The position numbers were made by a program, and so were the translations under genes. Shown in pieces: positions 22,352-32,705 of a stretch of 64,000 nt of DNA; within the stretch, counting starts at the first letter, position 1; every line of letters begins with the position of its first letter. Source of the stretch: Xenopus tropicalis (taxonomy: Eukaryota > Chordata > Amphibia > Anura > Pipidae); NCBI RefSeq assembly GCF_000004195.4, contig NC_030683.2, positions 72,387,764 to 72,451,763 of the forward strand, in the 5' to 3' direction. A model generated the notes under the pieces. That model made no database searches, had not been told where the DNA came from, and saw only the letters and a program-made list of their open reading frames with translations.

Positions 22352-23703
22352 ATGGGACTTCACAAAAAACATGCGCAATTACCTCAAGGCTTCCCTGATT
22401 TAAAGATACAAGGAGTCAATTACAAAGAAATGGCTCTAGAGGTAGCAAATTTGATTAACCCCACAATTGAAAAGTCTATTGCAATGGCTGTTAAACACTT
22501 ACAGTTAGAGATTAATAAGGTAGTAGAGCAACTTACCTCACACAATTCTACATTATCAGAAATGGAAGAAAGGATTTCTTCTAGAGAAGATAATGCTTCT
22601 TCAGCTAAGTCAAAAATACAGATTTTGGAAATGAAAATTTCAGACTTAGAAAACAAAACAGAAAACCTAGAGAATAGGTCCAGAAGGAATAATTTACGCT
22701 TGGTAGGCATACCGGAGCATTATAAACAAGACTCTATCATTACATTAATATCACAATGGCTCCCTAAATCTCTGGGGCTGCAAAATGATATTACATACTT
22801 AAAAATAGAAAGAGCTCATAGAGTGGGGCCACTGAAAGATTTACCACATCAGAAACTGAGAACAGTCCTGGTAAAATTCCTGGACTATTCAGATAAATCC
22901 CTGATTCTTCAGACATATAAAAAAAAACAGAAACCTCTTTTTAGAAAAACATAAAATCTTAAAGGAACAGTAACACCAAAAAATAAAAATGTTTTTAAGT
23001 AATCATAATACAATGCACTGTTGCCCTGTACTGGTAAAATTTGCACATTTGCTTTAGAAACACTTCTATAGTTTATTTAAAAAGTTGCTGCGTAGCCATG
23101 GGGGCAGCCATTCAAGCTGGAAAAAGGAGAAAAGGCACAGGTTACATAGCAAATAACAGATAAAACACCATTGTATTGTACAGAACTTATCTGTTATCTG
23201 CTATGTAAGCTGTGCCTTTTCGCTTTTAAATGGCTGCCCCCATGGCTACACAGCAGCTTCATTTACTAAATTATAGTAATGTTTCTAAAGCAAATACACC
23301 AGTTGCACCAGTGCAGGGCAACAGTACATTATACTGTAGTTCCTTTTATACACTTTGATTTTTTGGTGTTACTGTTCCTTTAATGTTTCAAGATTTCTCT
23401 ATTACTCTATCAAAAAAGAGACAACATTTTTCAAATGTTCATCACGAGGTAAAGTTTGCATTGCTATATCCTGCCATTCTAAAAATTTTCCTGTCATTGG
23501 GTGTGCATTCTTTTGAGGATTTTAAAGAAGCTGAGAGATTCATAAATGACTTAACTTCACATTTGGGAAAAACTACCATGTGTCAAAATCTCTCTAACTC
23601 AAAGGGGGAATTCAATGCTGAATGTAAGGAGAGCTCAAGAGCTAATACTTCCCACATTTCCAGAAAAGTCAGTCCGTTTATTAAAAGGGACCAGAAAAAT
23701 TGA
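22352..23703 (+). pseudogene. LINE ORF1 protein remnant, split by a MITE
   Basis: The first piece (22352-22954) shows a long coiled coil of heptads (EMEERISS, ILEMKISDLENKTENLENRS) and then an RRNNLRLVGIPE motif typical of L1 ORF1p RNA-binding domains (Transposase_22 family). It ends 22 codons past KFLDYSDK. The second piece (23383-23703) begins MFQDFSITLSKKRQHF and has ALLYPAILKIF and FEDFKEAERFINDL, the usual C-terminal blocks. Between them is a 425-bp T2 MITE. In a live element the protein binds LINE RNA as a chaperone; this copy cannot be complete because of the insertion. No start codon is secured upstream of 22352. Confidence 0.82.
22959..23383. mobile_element. T2-type MITE inserted in LINE ORF1
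   Basis: It has near-perfect terminal inverted repeats, TTAAAGGAACAGTAACACC at both ends, with TTAA at 22959-22962 and 23380-23383. The subterminal halves are also inverted copies: CAATGCACTGTTGCCCTG against CAGGGCAACAGTACATT, and GCTGCGTAGCCATGGGGGCA against TGCCCCCATGGCTACACAGC. This is the classic T2 (Kolobok-related) layout. Non-coding. Confidence 0.92.
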
Positions 23704-24110
23704 CCTTTCAACCCAGGTTCAGATCTCCCATTGACAAAATTATTTCCACACCTGATCATTCAGAGATGGTGACCTGAATTGTGCTTTGTTTGGAAACATC
23801 ATTCATTTTACTTATACTGTATGTATTATACGGGTCTATGTGTATATACCTAAGAGGTGTACGGAACAATGTTTCACTGGTTAGATTCTTTATAAAGAGT
23901 TTATTAGGCTTCTAATCCACTTAAGGAAAAAAGCGAAGTTTTCTAATTCAATTCGCTAACTTAAATTGTTATTTAACAATGTTTTATACATTTTACTTTT
24001 CCTTTCAAATTGTTTATATTATCACCATTCAATGGTTATTACTGTTAACTATCTATATAAAGCTAGTCTAATGTTGATGTCTCATGTTATATACACTGCT
24101 TTCTTTACAT

Positions 24111-26140
24111 ATGGATAACATTAAAATGATCTCATGGAACGTTAATGGTATCAAATCACCGATAAAACGCAAAAGAGCTCTGCAAGAACAAAAGAAATAA
24201 GATGCAGATATTGCACTACTACAGGAAACACATCTAAATGATGATGAAAACCAGAAACTATGTTCTTCTTGGGTTTCTGATAATATATATTCCCCTGCAA
24301 TAAACAAAAAAGGAGGTGTTTCAATTTTTTTTAACAAAAAGTTACATTTCCAACTAATAAATACATCCAGGGACAATTCTGGTAGGTTTATTCATGCAGA
24401 AATTTTTCTTCAAAACCAGTAATAGAATATCTGCTCAGTATAAGCCCCTAACAATAATAAACCTGAATTCTATAGAGATATAATTCACGGAATTAACTCT
24501 TTGAGTTCCTTTAATGTGATAGTGGGAGATGACTTTTATCCAAACACCATATATGTGATTCATTAATGTGGCATATCCGCTAATCCTTCTCACAACAAAT
24601 CAAAATTATTCTCAGACTTACTAGATCATACAAATCTGAGAGAAGTCTGGAGAATTTGAATCCTTCTAGCAAAGAATTCACCTTTTACTCCCATTCCCAC
24701 GGCACGGGGAAAAGAATAGATTATATATTTACATCCACCAACTTACTTACCCATGTTTCAGATGCAACGATTGGAAATTTTACCTACACGGATCATACTC
24801 CTATAAGCATTACAATTACTGCAAACTTTATTTCCAAATCCTACATTCCTTGGAAATTTCCAGTATTCTTAGCGGCTAGGTCTGACTTTCAGCAAATGCT
24901 CAAAGATAAGTGGAAAATCTTATCTGATAATGCAATTCACTCCAATAATCCAACTCTCTTTTGGGACACATGGAAAGCATTCAGAGTAGAAATCACTTCA
25001 TTCAGATCTCGATTTACCAAGAAAATTAGTAACTAGCAAAAAGAAGCCTACATTACTTTCAAATCAACTCCATCTCAAGTCAACCATGAGAATTTCGAAA
25101 ATTCCATAAAAACTCAAATCTTGGTTATCTATAAAATATACCAGAGTTATGTAAAATCCAAGTATTTCAACCTGGGCAACAAAGCTAATAAAACTCCTAG
25201 CCAATATGACAAAGAATTGGTCAAAGTCTCATAAAATTAGTGCTATTAAGTCTACAGATGACAAAATCAATCACAACCTATTGGAGACTGCCAAGACCTT
25301 CCGGAAATATTCTGAGTTCTTATATTCTCTACTAAATTGAATAGCATGCCGAGACGAGTATTCATTAACAACATAGATTTCCCCAAGATATCTCAATCAG
25401 ATTTGGAAAACTTAAATTCTCCTATCACTGAAGTAAAATTCACAATCTCATCCTTAAAAAAATATAAAGCTGGAGGACCTGATGGTCTATCTGGACCTTT
25501 CTATAAGTGTTTAATTAATGAAATTTCACCCTTTCTTACAGAATTGTATAATTTCATTATAAAGAATAAGCAATCTTTACCCTCCAGTCTCAATTCATTC
25601 ACTTCAGTACTGCTCAAATAAGGAAAGGATCCAACCATCACATCCTTATACAGACCCATTGCATTAATCAACCAAGACGTGAAGATATTGACAAAAATAA
25701 TTGCTAATTGTCTACAGTACTCCCAAAACTCATCTCCCCAGAACAAAATGGATTCATCAAGGGGAGATCAGAAACTAAAAATGTAAGAACCTTAATTAAA
25801 GTCATATATTCAGCTAAAACTAATAAAATCCCAATCTCATTGGTGGGAATAGATGCAGAGAAAGCCTTCGAAAACATTTGTGGTTTTCATGGTCCTTTTA
25901 TCTATTTAATTCACTTATTGTATTCGGCTCCTACTACTCAAATATTGGCAGCAGGAGAACTCTCAAAACTAATCTACTTGAAAAGAGGAACTAGACAAGG
26001 TTGTCCATTATCACACCCCTATTATTTGACCTATCCTTGGAACTTTTAATTAGAACATTAAATATTGCTGATTCCTTGCCTGGCTTATCAATAAAGTAAA
26101 AGTTCAACTAACAGCTTTTGCCAATGATTTACAGCCCTCT
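24111..26140 (+). pseudogene. LINE ORF2 remnant: endonuclease and reverse transcriptase
   Basis: The endonuclease start MDNIKMISWNVNGI at 24111 is followed by LLQETHL and later TFYSHSHGTGKRIDYIF (24683-24732), the usual apurinic-endonuclease blocks. The reverse transcriptase shows KAGGPDGLSGPFYK (about 25469), EQNGFIKGR (about 25740), VGIDAEKAFEN in place of a D-x-KAFD motif (about 25844), RGTRQGCPLS (about 25984), and FAND where FADD is expected (about 26117). There are multiple stops and frameshifts. About 0.5-0.6 kb after the FAND box appears deleted, since the text jumps to a late thumb-like LEFLWKGKIHKIA block at about 26140. It is non-functional. Confidence 0.8.
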
Positions 26141-26472
26141 TAGAATTCCTCTGGAAGGGTAAAATTCACAAAATAGCATTAAACAAATTGAACTATCCTA
26201 AATCTTACGGTGGTATGATTTCAGATCCTTTAATCTATCAGCTTTAACCCATTATATAGTGGAATGGTTTTCAGAAAAGGATAAATGTACTAATCTACCT
26301 CTGGAACTCTTAACTAATTCTTGTGATTGCATTCTGGAACAAATTCACAAACCCCTGAAATTTCAATCGGCTGAAACTAAAGAGAATCCTTTATATAGTT
26401 GTAACCCTTTCTTGGCACATTCACTTATATATGGGCTGTATTTTCAGGAGATGTGTGTTCTTCAAAGAATAT

Positions 26473-27180
26473 TGATACTGGGAACTGGGAACAGCGCAGT
26501 GCCTCCACCTAGTGGACACTGAGGAACACACCTCTAGGGGATTTCCACTAGGAATAATCACACATGGTTTGCAGCAATATTAAACTTTAAATAACTTTTG
26601 GACATAAACAGTAGAACAGCTTTTGGGTGACTGATAATCCTTTCCTGAGGAAACTTGGGAGGGCTATCCACACTGGCACAGTCTCTGTACTTGCCCAGCC
26701 CACTTTAGATCCGGATAGACCCCCAACCCTTAAATCAGTTCAGTCCCTTCCCCAAGAGCTCTTTAGTCCCCCCAGGTAGCGCTACCTGCCCCAGAGTACC
26801 TTCCCTGTTGAAAGGGGTGGCTGCTCCCACGTAGCAGGTAATTGCAATACCTGTTCCTCCAGGGGACACACACACAGAGTACCACAGAGGACTTTATATT
26901 CCCAGGCAGCCCAGCAGACTCTTATCCTTTCCAGTCTGAACACACACTGTTTGTGCTAACTGCTCACTCTGTCTCTAACTCTGAACTGGCAAACAACAGC
27001 AGGGGCTCCCTTTATAAGCTGCTGGGCCCGCCCCTAGATTTTTGGCTCCAAAGCTTAGGCACACCTCTCCCAGACGTGCACTGGGGCAGCCAGCCAACCG
27101 GATCCCTCCCCAGGCTGTAGCTAGGCTGGATGATGTCACAGACTGAGAAACAGGGGACAGGGTTCTCTGATCCCCTACAT
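26473..27180 (-). mobile_element. LTR-like block inserted in the LINE (boundaries approximate)
   Basis: The LINE reading stops near 26460 and resumes after about 27190. The intervening GC-richer block begins TGTAGGGGATCAGAG on the minus strand (27177) and has a minus-strand TATA-like GCTTATAAAGGGAGC. GATAC occurs at both junctions (about 26471-26475 and 27183-27187) and may be a 5-bp target duplication, but the terminal bases do not both end in TG/CA. The short plus-strand ORF 26842-27120 is not convincing as a gene. I infer a solo LTR of a different family from 14545-15646. Confidence 0.5.
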
Positions 27181-28693
27181 AGTGATACATTTACAGTTTG
27201 GAAATGAATGCATAAATCATATAAATCCAGTTATATCTCAACTCCATATTTACCCCTAACGTAATTTTCGACATTATCCAGCTCATATCATCTTCCTATG
27301 TCTACCATATGGAAACAGAAGGGAATAAAATATAAAAGATTATTTCACCATCGTCCAATAAGATTCTGGATTGGAAAGACTTCAGTAGTAAATTTCAAAT
27401 ATCTGAAAAAGAAAAATTACATTATCTCCAAATATCTCATTGGCTTAAACACCAAAACCATTTAGACTCCTTATTAATTGCTTTAGATAATCTTATGGTT
27501 TCTCAATCCCGTAATAAAATCAGGATTATACAAACTTCAATATGGAGCAACCCAATCCTTAAATCTCATCCAATGGATTTGACTGTAAAAAAATTGTCCA
27601 CCTATCTTCATATGGAAATTTCCCCAGAAATCTTAACCAGCTGTAAAAAGCGCTTTGATAAACTCATACATACAGAAGTTTGGAGGGAGCAAAATTATAG
27701 ACTTATTCATCTAGCTTATAAAGGTTTTAACTTGGTCTCAAAAAATAACAATCTCCTCAATAATTGTCCCAAATGTAGCACACCGCTTCCAAATACAATT
27801 CATCTACTATGGGATTGCCCTCATATTAATAGTTTTTGGAATGACATTGAGAATCATCTAAAATCTACTTTGGACTCTAAATACAACCAGACGCAAAAAT
27901 CCGCTTTATTAAATTTCTCAGAAGACTCAACGCAATTGTGTCATCTACTTCAACCTAAATTCAGGAACATTTCCTCTTCCATAAATTATTTAAATCTTAT
28001 TTTAGCAGCAGCTAAGAGGATTATTTTGAAGAAATGGATAGATCCAAATCCCCCCCTTTTATAGCGGAAGTTATATCAGAGTTACAAGTTCTTTGTACAA
28101 ATGAAGCCATTGCTTTCAAATTTGGTAGCACGAAAAATCGTACAAGATACTTAACTAAATGGAAATTCTTCATAAATACCCTTTCTCCCAAGGATAGATC
28201 TCATTTGGACTCAATACTTTACTTACCATAGTTCCATGAATGCTTTCAAACTTTTACTAGCCTTTGTAATTGTAACAAAAAAAAAAAAAAAGGAAAAGAA
28301 AAGAAAGAAATATGCCAATTCTAGTATAAATCTTAATCATCGTTTATTAGTAAATTATGTTATTCGGTTATTATCTTTTCAGACTTTTGCCAACTGTAAA
28401 ATTGATTTTAAATGTGCACTTTATTAATTTGCTTATATTTTGTACCTTATTATTCCCTGTTGGGATTTGCTTGTTTTCTCAATGGTTGTTGTAATTGTAT
28501 AAACAATAAATAAAAAAAAGAAAAAAAAGTTTGGTTAATCAGCAATCTCAAGTCTCCTGGTCAATTCCTCCCCAGGCGGACCTTTAGCAACTGAGTAAGC
28601 ACTCACCCAAGGGGCAGCAAGGTCCTGGGAGTTGCAGGGAGTTTGCCAAGTTGAGGCCTACACAAATCAACCCAGCTCAAATAGCACACACGC

Positions 28694-28891
28694 TCAAAGA
28701 TACTTACAGCCAATACTCACAGGTGTGCTACACATACCTCCCTCCTGAAGAGTGTATCTGATCTGCTGGACAGGCATTTGAGGATTTTTTTTTACCATAG
28801 TGAGGATTTTTCTGTCATCAGCAGTGGAGATCTCCCTTGGCCTTCCAGTCCCTTTGCAATTACAGAGCTCGCCAGTGCATGCTTGCTTCAT
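28694..28891 (-). pseudogene. Tc1 transposase N-terminal remnant
   Basis: The minus-strand reading contains CNCKGTGRPREISTADDRKI and MVKKNPQMPVQQIR. These match the second helix-turn-helix region and GRPR-type AT-hook linker of Tc1 transposases. It is the counterpart of 38100-38230 in the other Tc1 copy. It is only about 65 codons and belongs to the split Tc1 element; the catalytic DDE part is missing. Confidence 0.78.
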
Positions 28892-29449
28892 AATGACAGT
28901 TCATATAGATAATCCTAAGGTTTAACCAATCTCTCTAATGGTATTCTTTTCATATCAGCCAGCTAATAGCTTCCTTGACTTTCGTTGGCACAGATTTTTT
29001 CCTCATGTTGAACAATGGCAACTACAGACTCCAAATGGTAGAAGCAGCCTGGGTACCTTATCCCTGCACTAATGCAGCGATGCAACACGCCTGAGTAATT
29101 TCAAACACCAGTGATGCCAATTGTCCCAAACATTATGGTGCCCTGAACTGTAGGGGACCATGTATAAAATGTGTTGGCATTTCAACATGGTGAAACTGAA
29201 ATGTTTGCAAATAACATTAAATTAAAGCCTGGAATGTGCACTTTATGTTTGAATTGTTTGATTAAATATTTTGCACTGAGGAGCAGAGGGTCAAATCAAA
29301 GAAAAATACGTCTTTGTCCCATACGTTATGGAAGGCACTGTATACGAGACTGGGGTGTTCAAATGAATTCCCAGCTGTTTTATTTCACATTTAACAACTT
29401 TCTTGACAGGTGGGAAAAGTTAATAAATTAATGTATCAGTTTATCCAAA

Positions 29450-31310
29450 TGTGTCGGAGCTGTAAAATACATTCATTAATATTTAATATCCAATGCAAAT
29501 CGCACCATTTAGCAATTATTTTTTATGGTGGAACAATTTGTCCAGCATGCAGCAGGCCAGTGTAGTCAGGACAATGCATTATTCCCTCCCTGTAGATTAA
29601 CATGCTAGATAGGCGATATGGACCGTAAAAAAAAAAAATTACCTAGAGAAAGAAAATTTGATTCATAACAATGTTCCAACATATTTCTTTATTAAAACAG
29701 AACAGCAGCTTCCTAACCAAATTTGTTAAAGAGCCCCACACAACACAAAAACCCCTAATATACTTATCACTGTAATCTGTTCCTTTAAAAGTATGAATAA
29801 ATAACAATTTTATATGCCGAAATCCAGCTGCAAAACAGTTCTTTCTCTTTCTGCATCATTTGAAATCCTAGCAGGGGAGGAGGGACTAAAACATTGATGT
29901 TACAAATTGCAACAGCTTTTTTTCCCAATTGTAATTGCAACTGAAAACAGTATCAATCTGTCCATTGTCACTGCTCTCCTCCAGCAGCGCAGAGAATAGG
30001 AAGGAACAGCGTTCAATAACAATTACATTTACAAATAACTTTTAAATCATTAAAAATACCTAATGATTGTATAAGTTGCTTAGAATAATATTTTCTTTCA
30101 TTAGGACATTTTACAACCCCCCTTGATGTAATCAAATGGCCTATTAAAAAACAAATATGGTTGCTATTAGCTGACCTGTCGAGCTATTGAACATTTCATT
30201 TGTATTGATTATGCTTCCATAAAAGATGCATTCATTCCAGATTCTCTCTCAAGGGATTCAAACACAATAATTACATGGGCAATTGTGCAGAAAAAAATGA
30301 CCTTCCAAAACTCCCATTTTCAAATCTGAGAAATTTGGTGATTTCAAGACATTGCCATTTCCATCACCAGCCCTTAACGCTACTAAAAAACAGTTTAAAC
30401 ATTAAATAAACCAGAGGACTGTTTTGATTTCAATAACAATTAATTATATCTTAGAACCAAGTACAAGGCACTGTTTTATTATTACAGAGAAAAAGGAAAT
30501 AATTTAAAAAAAAAATTAATTATTTGATTAAATGGACCCTAAGGGAGATGGCCTTTCCGTAATTCAGAGCTTTCTGGATACCAGCTTACCAGAATAGAGG
30601 GCACATGTACATCCACAAGTGCAGTTTCTGGAAGTGCCAGTTTCTATAACCAGAGTGACAGGACTCCCGCTGGAAGATCTGAGAACGGAATGGAACACCA
30701 GCTGGCTAAAACTAAGCACTGGAAACAGCAGATAGTGTCAAAAATTGCTCTCTGTACAGTTATATTACTTCAGCATGATTTGGAACTAGGTAAGCAATTT
30801 ACTCACATCCTATAATTAGCATCTATTTCATCTAATGGGGATCCATTAATTCTCCTGGGAAACAGCTGAGAGAGGCGGTTTTCTAGAATAAACAGAACCT
30901 TTCCAATTTCCAGTGAGATTATTTATTCATGAGTAATTGGTACAATATTTGGCCTGCTAATATAAAATCAGGGTTATTGGCTGGCTTAGAAGCTTAGCAC
31001 TAATTGAGCAATCGCATTGCCATTTATGGCATGAGCTGACACTGTGTATGTGTATATATATTGCCAAGCTTCAAGATTTAGATTGGTAAATTAAGATTCA
31101 AATTTCATGGTGTGAAGTGCTTAGAAGAAAAATACCCAACAACCCACTGGTAAATGTGTGGCCTCTGAATAAGTTTACTTTCTTCTCCTCAGCCAGAGGA
31201 ACCAGAATGATTAGGGAGAGGTGGGCAAAAAGCCATTTCACTATACAATAAATGCAATAAAAACCAGTTCACTGAATTTTGTGCCTAAGAAAAGAGTGTG
31301 ACCCATGGGG
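29450..31310. other. Repeat-poor AT-rich stretch, possible regulatory DNA
   Basis: No ORF, transposon end or simple repeat of note over 1.8 kb, unusual for this spacer. It is rich in homeodomain-type TAATTA/TAATGA words, for example near 30060, 30440 and 30510-30530. The idea of a conserved non-coding element is inference only. Confidence 0.3.
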
Positions 31311-31965
31311 GCAGATTTATCAAAATGTGAGTTTAGAGCTTAAAGCAGAGCGAAAGTCATTTTGGCATTTTACTGCACATTAGTGCCACCTAGAACCCTA
31401 TATTTATTCTGCAGCAAGCTTTACCATACCAGAGTAATGAGTCCTAAAAGCTTTCTGTGTTTGTTTAAGATAGCAGCTGCCATTTTAGCTTGGTGTTTAT
31501 AGCTTCCTGCTTGCAGCTTAGCTGTTATATCTCAGATCACACATTCCTAAGGGTGGGGGATTGGGTTATAAATTCTTATGGGAGGGGGGGAGCAGGAGAT
31601 GGGAGAGAGGAGGGAACTGCACAGACTCAGGCCTCGGGTATGAAGGATTTTTCTGAGAGAGGAAGTCTGATACCAAAGAACATGTTTATAAAAAAGGAGA
31701 CAAGAATTCCTGTGTTTCTTTTGATAGAGGATTCAGAGTAGCTTTTCAACGAATGCTTATGGCTGTATTTACATAGACCTTTCTGATAAAGCTTACTTAG
31801 TTTTTACCTTTCCTTCTCCTTTAATACATAAAAAGTCACCCGCATTCTATTCATTCATTAGAAGCATATTTATTAAATGGTAAACACTAATTTTCACCCA
31901 TTGATAAATACACTTCTAAAAATCCATTAGGAATGAATAGGAAGTGGGTATTAAGCTCTAAACAC
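31310..31965. mobile_element. Outer palindromic MITE (GGGGGCAGATTTATCA end), split by T2
   Basis: It starts GGGGGCAGATTTATCAAAATG, continues GAGTTTAGAGC up to the T2 insertion, and resumes with TACATAAAAAGTCACCCGC. It ends in the inverse TATTAAGCTCTAAAC at about 31950-31965. A relative lies around 51142-51560. The far right terminus is missing. Confidence 0.6.
31340..31824. mobile_element. T2-type MITE, full length, nested in another MITE
   Basis: The left end is TTAAAGCAGAGCGAAAGTC (TTAA 31340-31343) and the right end CTTTCCTTCTCCTTTAA (TTAA 31821-31824). It is the most complete copy of the family with TTTTGGCATTTTACTG and GGCTGTATTTACATAGACC. The flanks (GTTTAGAGC on the left, TACATAAAAAGTCACCC on the right) belong to an outer palindromic element. 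Non-coding. Confidence 0.85.
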
Positions 31966-32062
31966 ATGGTTTTCCTGCTATAAAAGCATATTACATATTA
32001 GATAGATGTTGCATGAAACAGGGAAATTGGGGCAAAAAATGCCTTTGTAATAGTGAGACAGC

Positions 32063-32180
32063 ATGAATATAACACAATGGTGCAGTGGTTTTTGCCTCAG
32101 GTCCTGGATTTAATTCCAGCCAGAGCTGCAAGGAGCTTGTATGTTCTCACCCTGATTACATACATTTCCTCTGGGTCCTC
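32063..32180 (+). repeat. L2-like/SINE repeat fragment
   Basis: The words AATGGTGCAGTGGTT, CCTGGATTTAATTCCAGCC, GCAAGGAGCTTGTATGTTCT and CCTCTGGGTCCTC appear in the order seen in a common Xenopus repeat related to the 3285-3478 fragment. It is interrupted after 32180 by AT repeats. Confidence 0.45.
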
Positions 32181-32502
32181 TAGTTTATAATATATATATA
32201 TTGTGACATGCTGACTGCCTGTACACGCAATTTTGGGGGAATTAGCTATGGTAGGCAGGCATGCAGAGGATCTGGAGCATAAGAGACAGGGACACAACAC
32301 GTGACATCATGTTTCTTTCTCAAAAACATAGGTTTATTTGGGGTAAATACCTCCCAACATAAACTTAAAAGTCAGTTCATAAACAGTTCATCAAACACGG
32401 TTATGATTTGTCCCTGCATCAGGGCTCTCACCTTCCAGGGTAACTTTCACACTGGAACCTTTTTCCCGGGGCTTCTCACCATCCCCAATGGCTTTCATAC
32501 AT

Positions 32503-32705
32503 CCACGGTAGATTGTAAACTCTACAGGGCAGGGACTTCCTTCCTACTGTGTCTCATACCACATGGCACTTATTGCCTGTGTGTTTATACTTATTTATTG
32601 TATTTATTAGAACACTTGTTCTCCCTGTGTATTATTTTGTATATTGGAAGATTGTACAGCGCTGCGTACCCTTGTGGCGTTTTATAAATAAAGTTATACA
32701 AACAT
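32503..32705 (+). repeat. L2/CR1-like 3' tail or SINE
   Basis: It contains GATTGTAAACTCTACAGGGC, CATGGCACTTATTGCCTGTG, GTACAGCGCTGCGTACCC and TTTTATAAATAAAG, ending in a short ATAC repeat (ACATACATACATGG). A 3' end with a microsatellite rather than poly(A) is usual for L2/CR1 and their SINEs. Confidence 0.55.

Larger units (their letters stand above)
22128..28526 (+). mobile_element. L1-like LINE, near full length but inactive, inserted in an LTR
   Basis: The insertion is bounded by AAGTTTG duplications (22121-22127 and 28527-28533) and ends in an A-rich tail (AATAAATAAAAAAAAG). In order it holds a 5' region, ORF1 (22352-23703, split by a MITE), an endonuclease region starting at about 24111 (ISWNVNGI, LLQETHL), reverse transcriptase blocks (25337-26140), a large gap, and a C-terminal zinc-knuckle-like region (CPKCSTPLPNTIHLLWDCPH, about 27760). 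Damage includes a TAA after LQEQKK at about 24198, frameshifts, an apparent deletion after about 26140, a T2 MITE and an LTR-like block. The catalytic FADD box reads FAND. Confidence 0.87.
21606..28680 (+). mobile_element. LTR (plus orientation) split by a LINE insertion
   Basis: The left part starts TGTAGGGACACC at 21606 and includes a TATA-like AATATAAAAGGGG and AGAGGTTAGCTACAGG. It runs to AATAAAGAAGTTTG at 22127. The right part resumes AAGTTTGGTTAATCAGC at 28527 and ends near 28680. It matches the minus-strand LTR 14545-15646 on both sides of the LINE. Its own right boundary and target duplication are not sharp. It sits inside a Tc1 fragment. Confidence 0.68.
20880..29340 (-). mobile_element. 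Tc1/mariner element (minus), split by later insertions
   Basis: Two pieces, 20880-21605 and about 28690-29340, align with the two ends of the Tc1 element at 37715-39389 in reversed orientation. The left piece corresponds to its 3' part (AAGTACTAAACATGAC, TTCAAGCAGTCATTGCATGC and GAAGGTGGCTGCAGTAGAGG on the minus strand). The right piece holds the start of the transposase. The right terminus (GTCCCATA...GGCACTG) is followed by TA. About 400 bp of the middle of the transposase are absent. The pieces are separated by an LTR, which holds a LINE. Treating them as one element is inference from matching orientation and complementary content. Confidence 0.68.

Noticed and set aside
23383..23703. Independent small gene starting MFQDFS
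   Set aside because: It is the C-terminal part of LINE ORF1 cut off by the T2 MITE.
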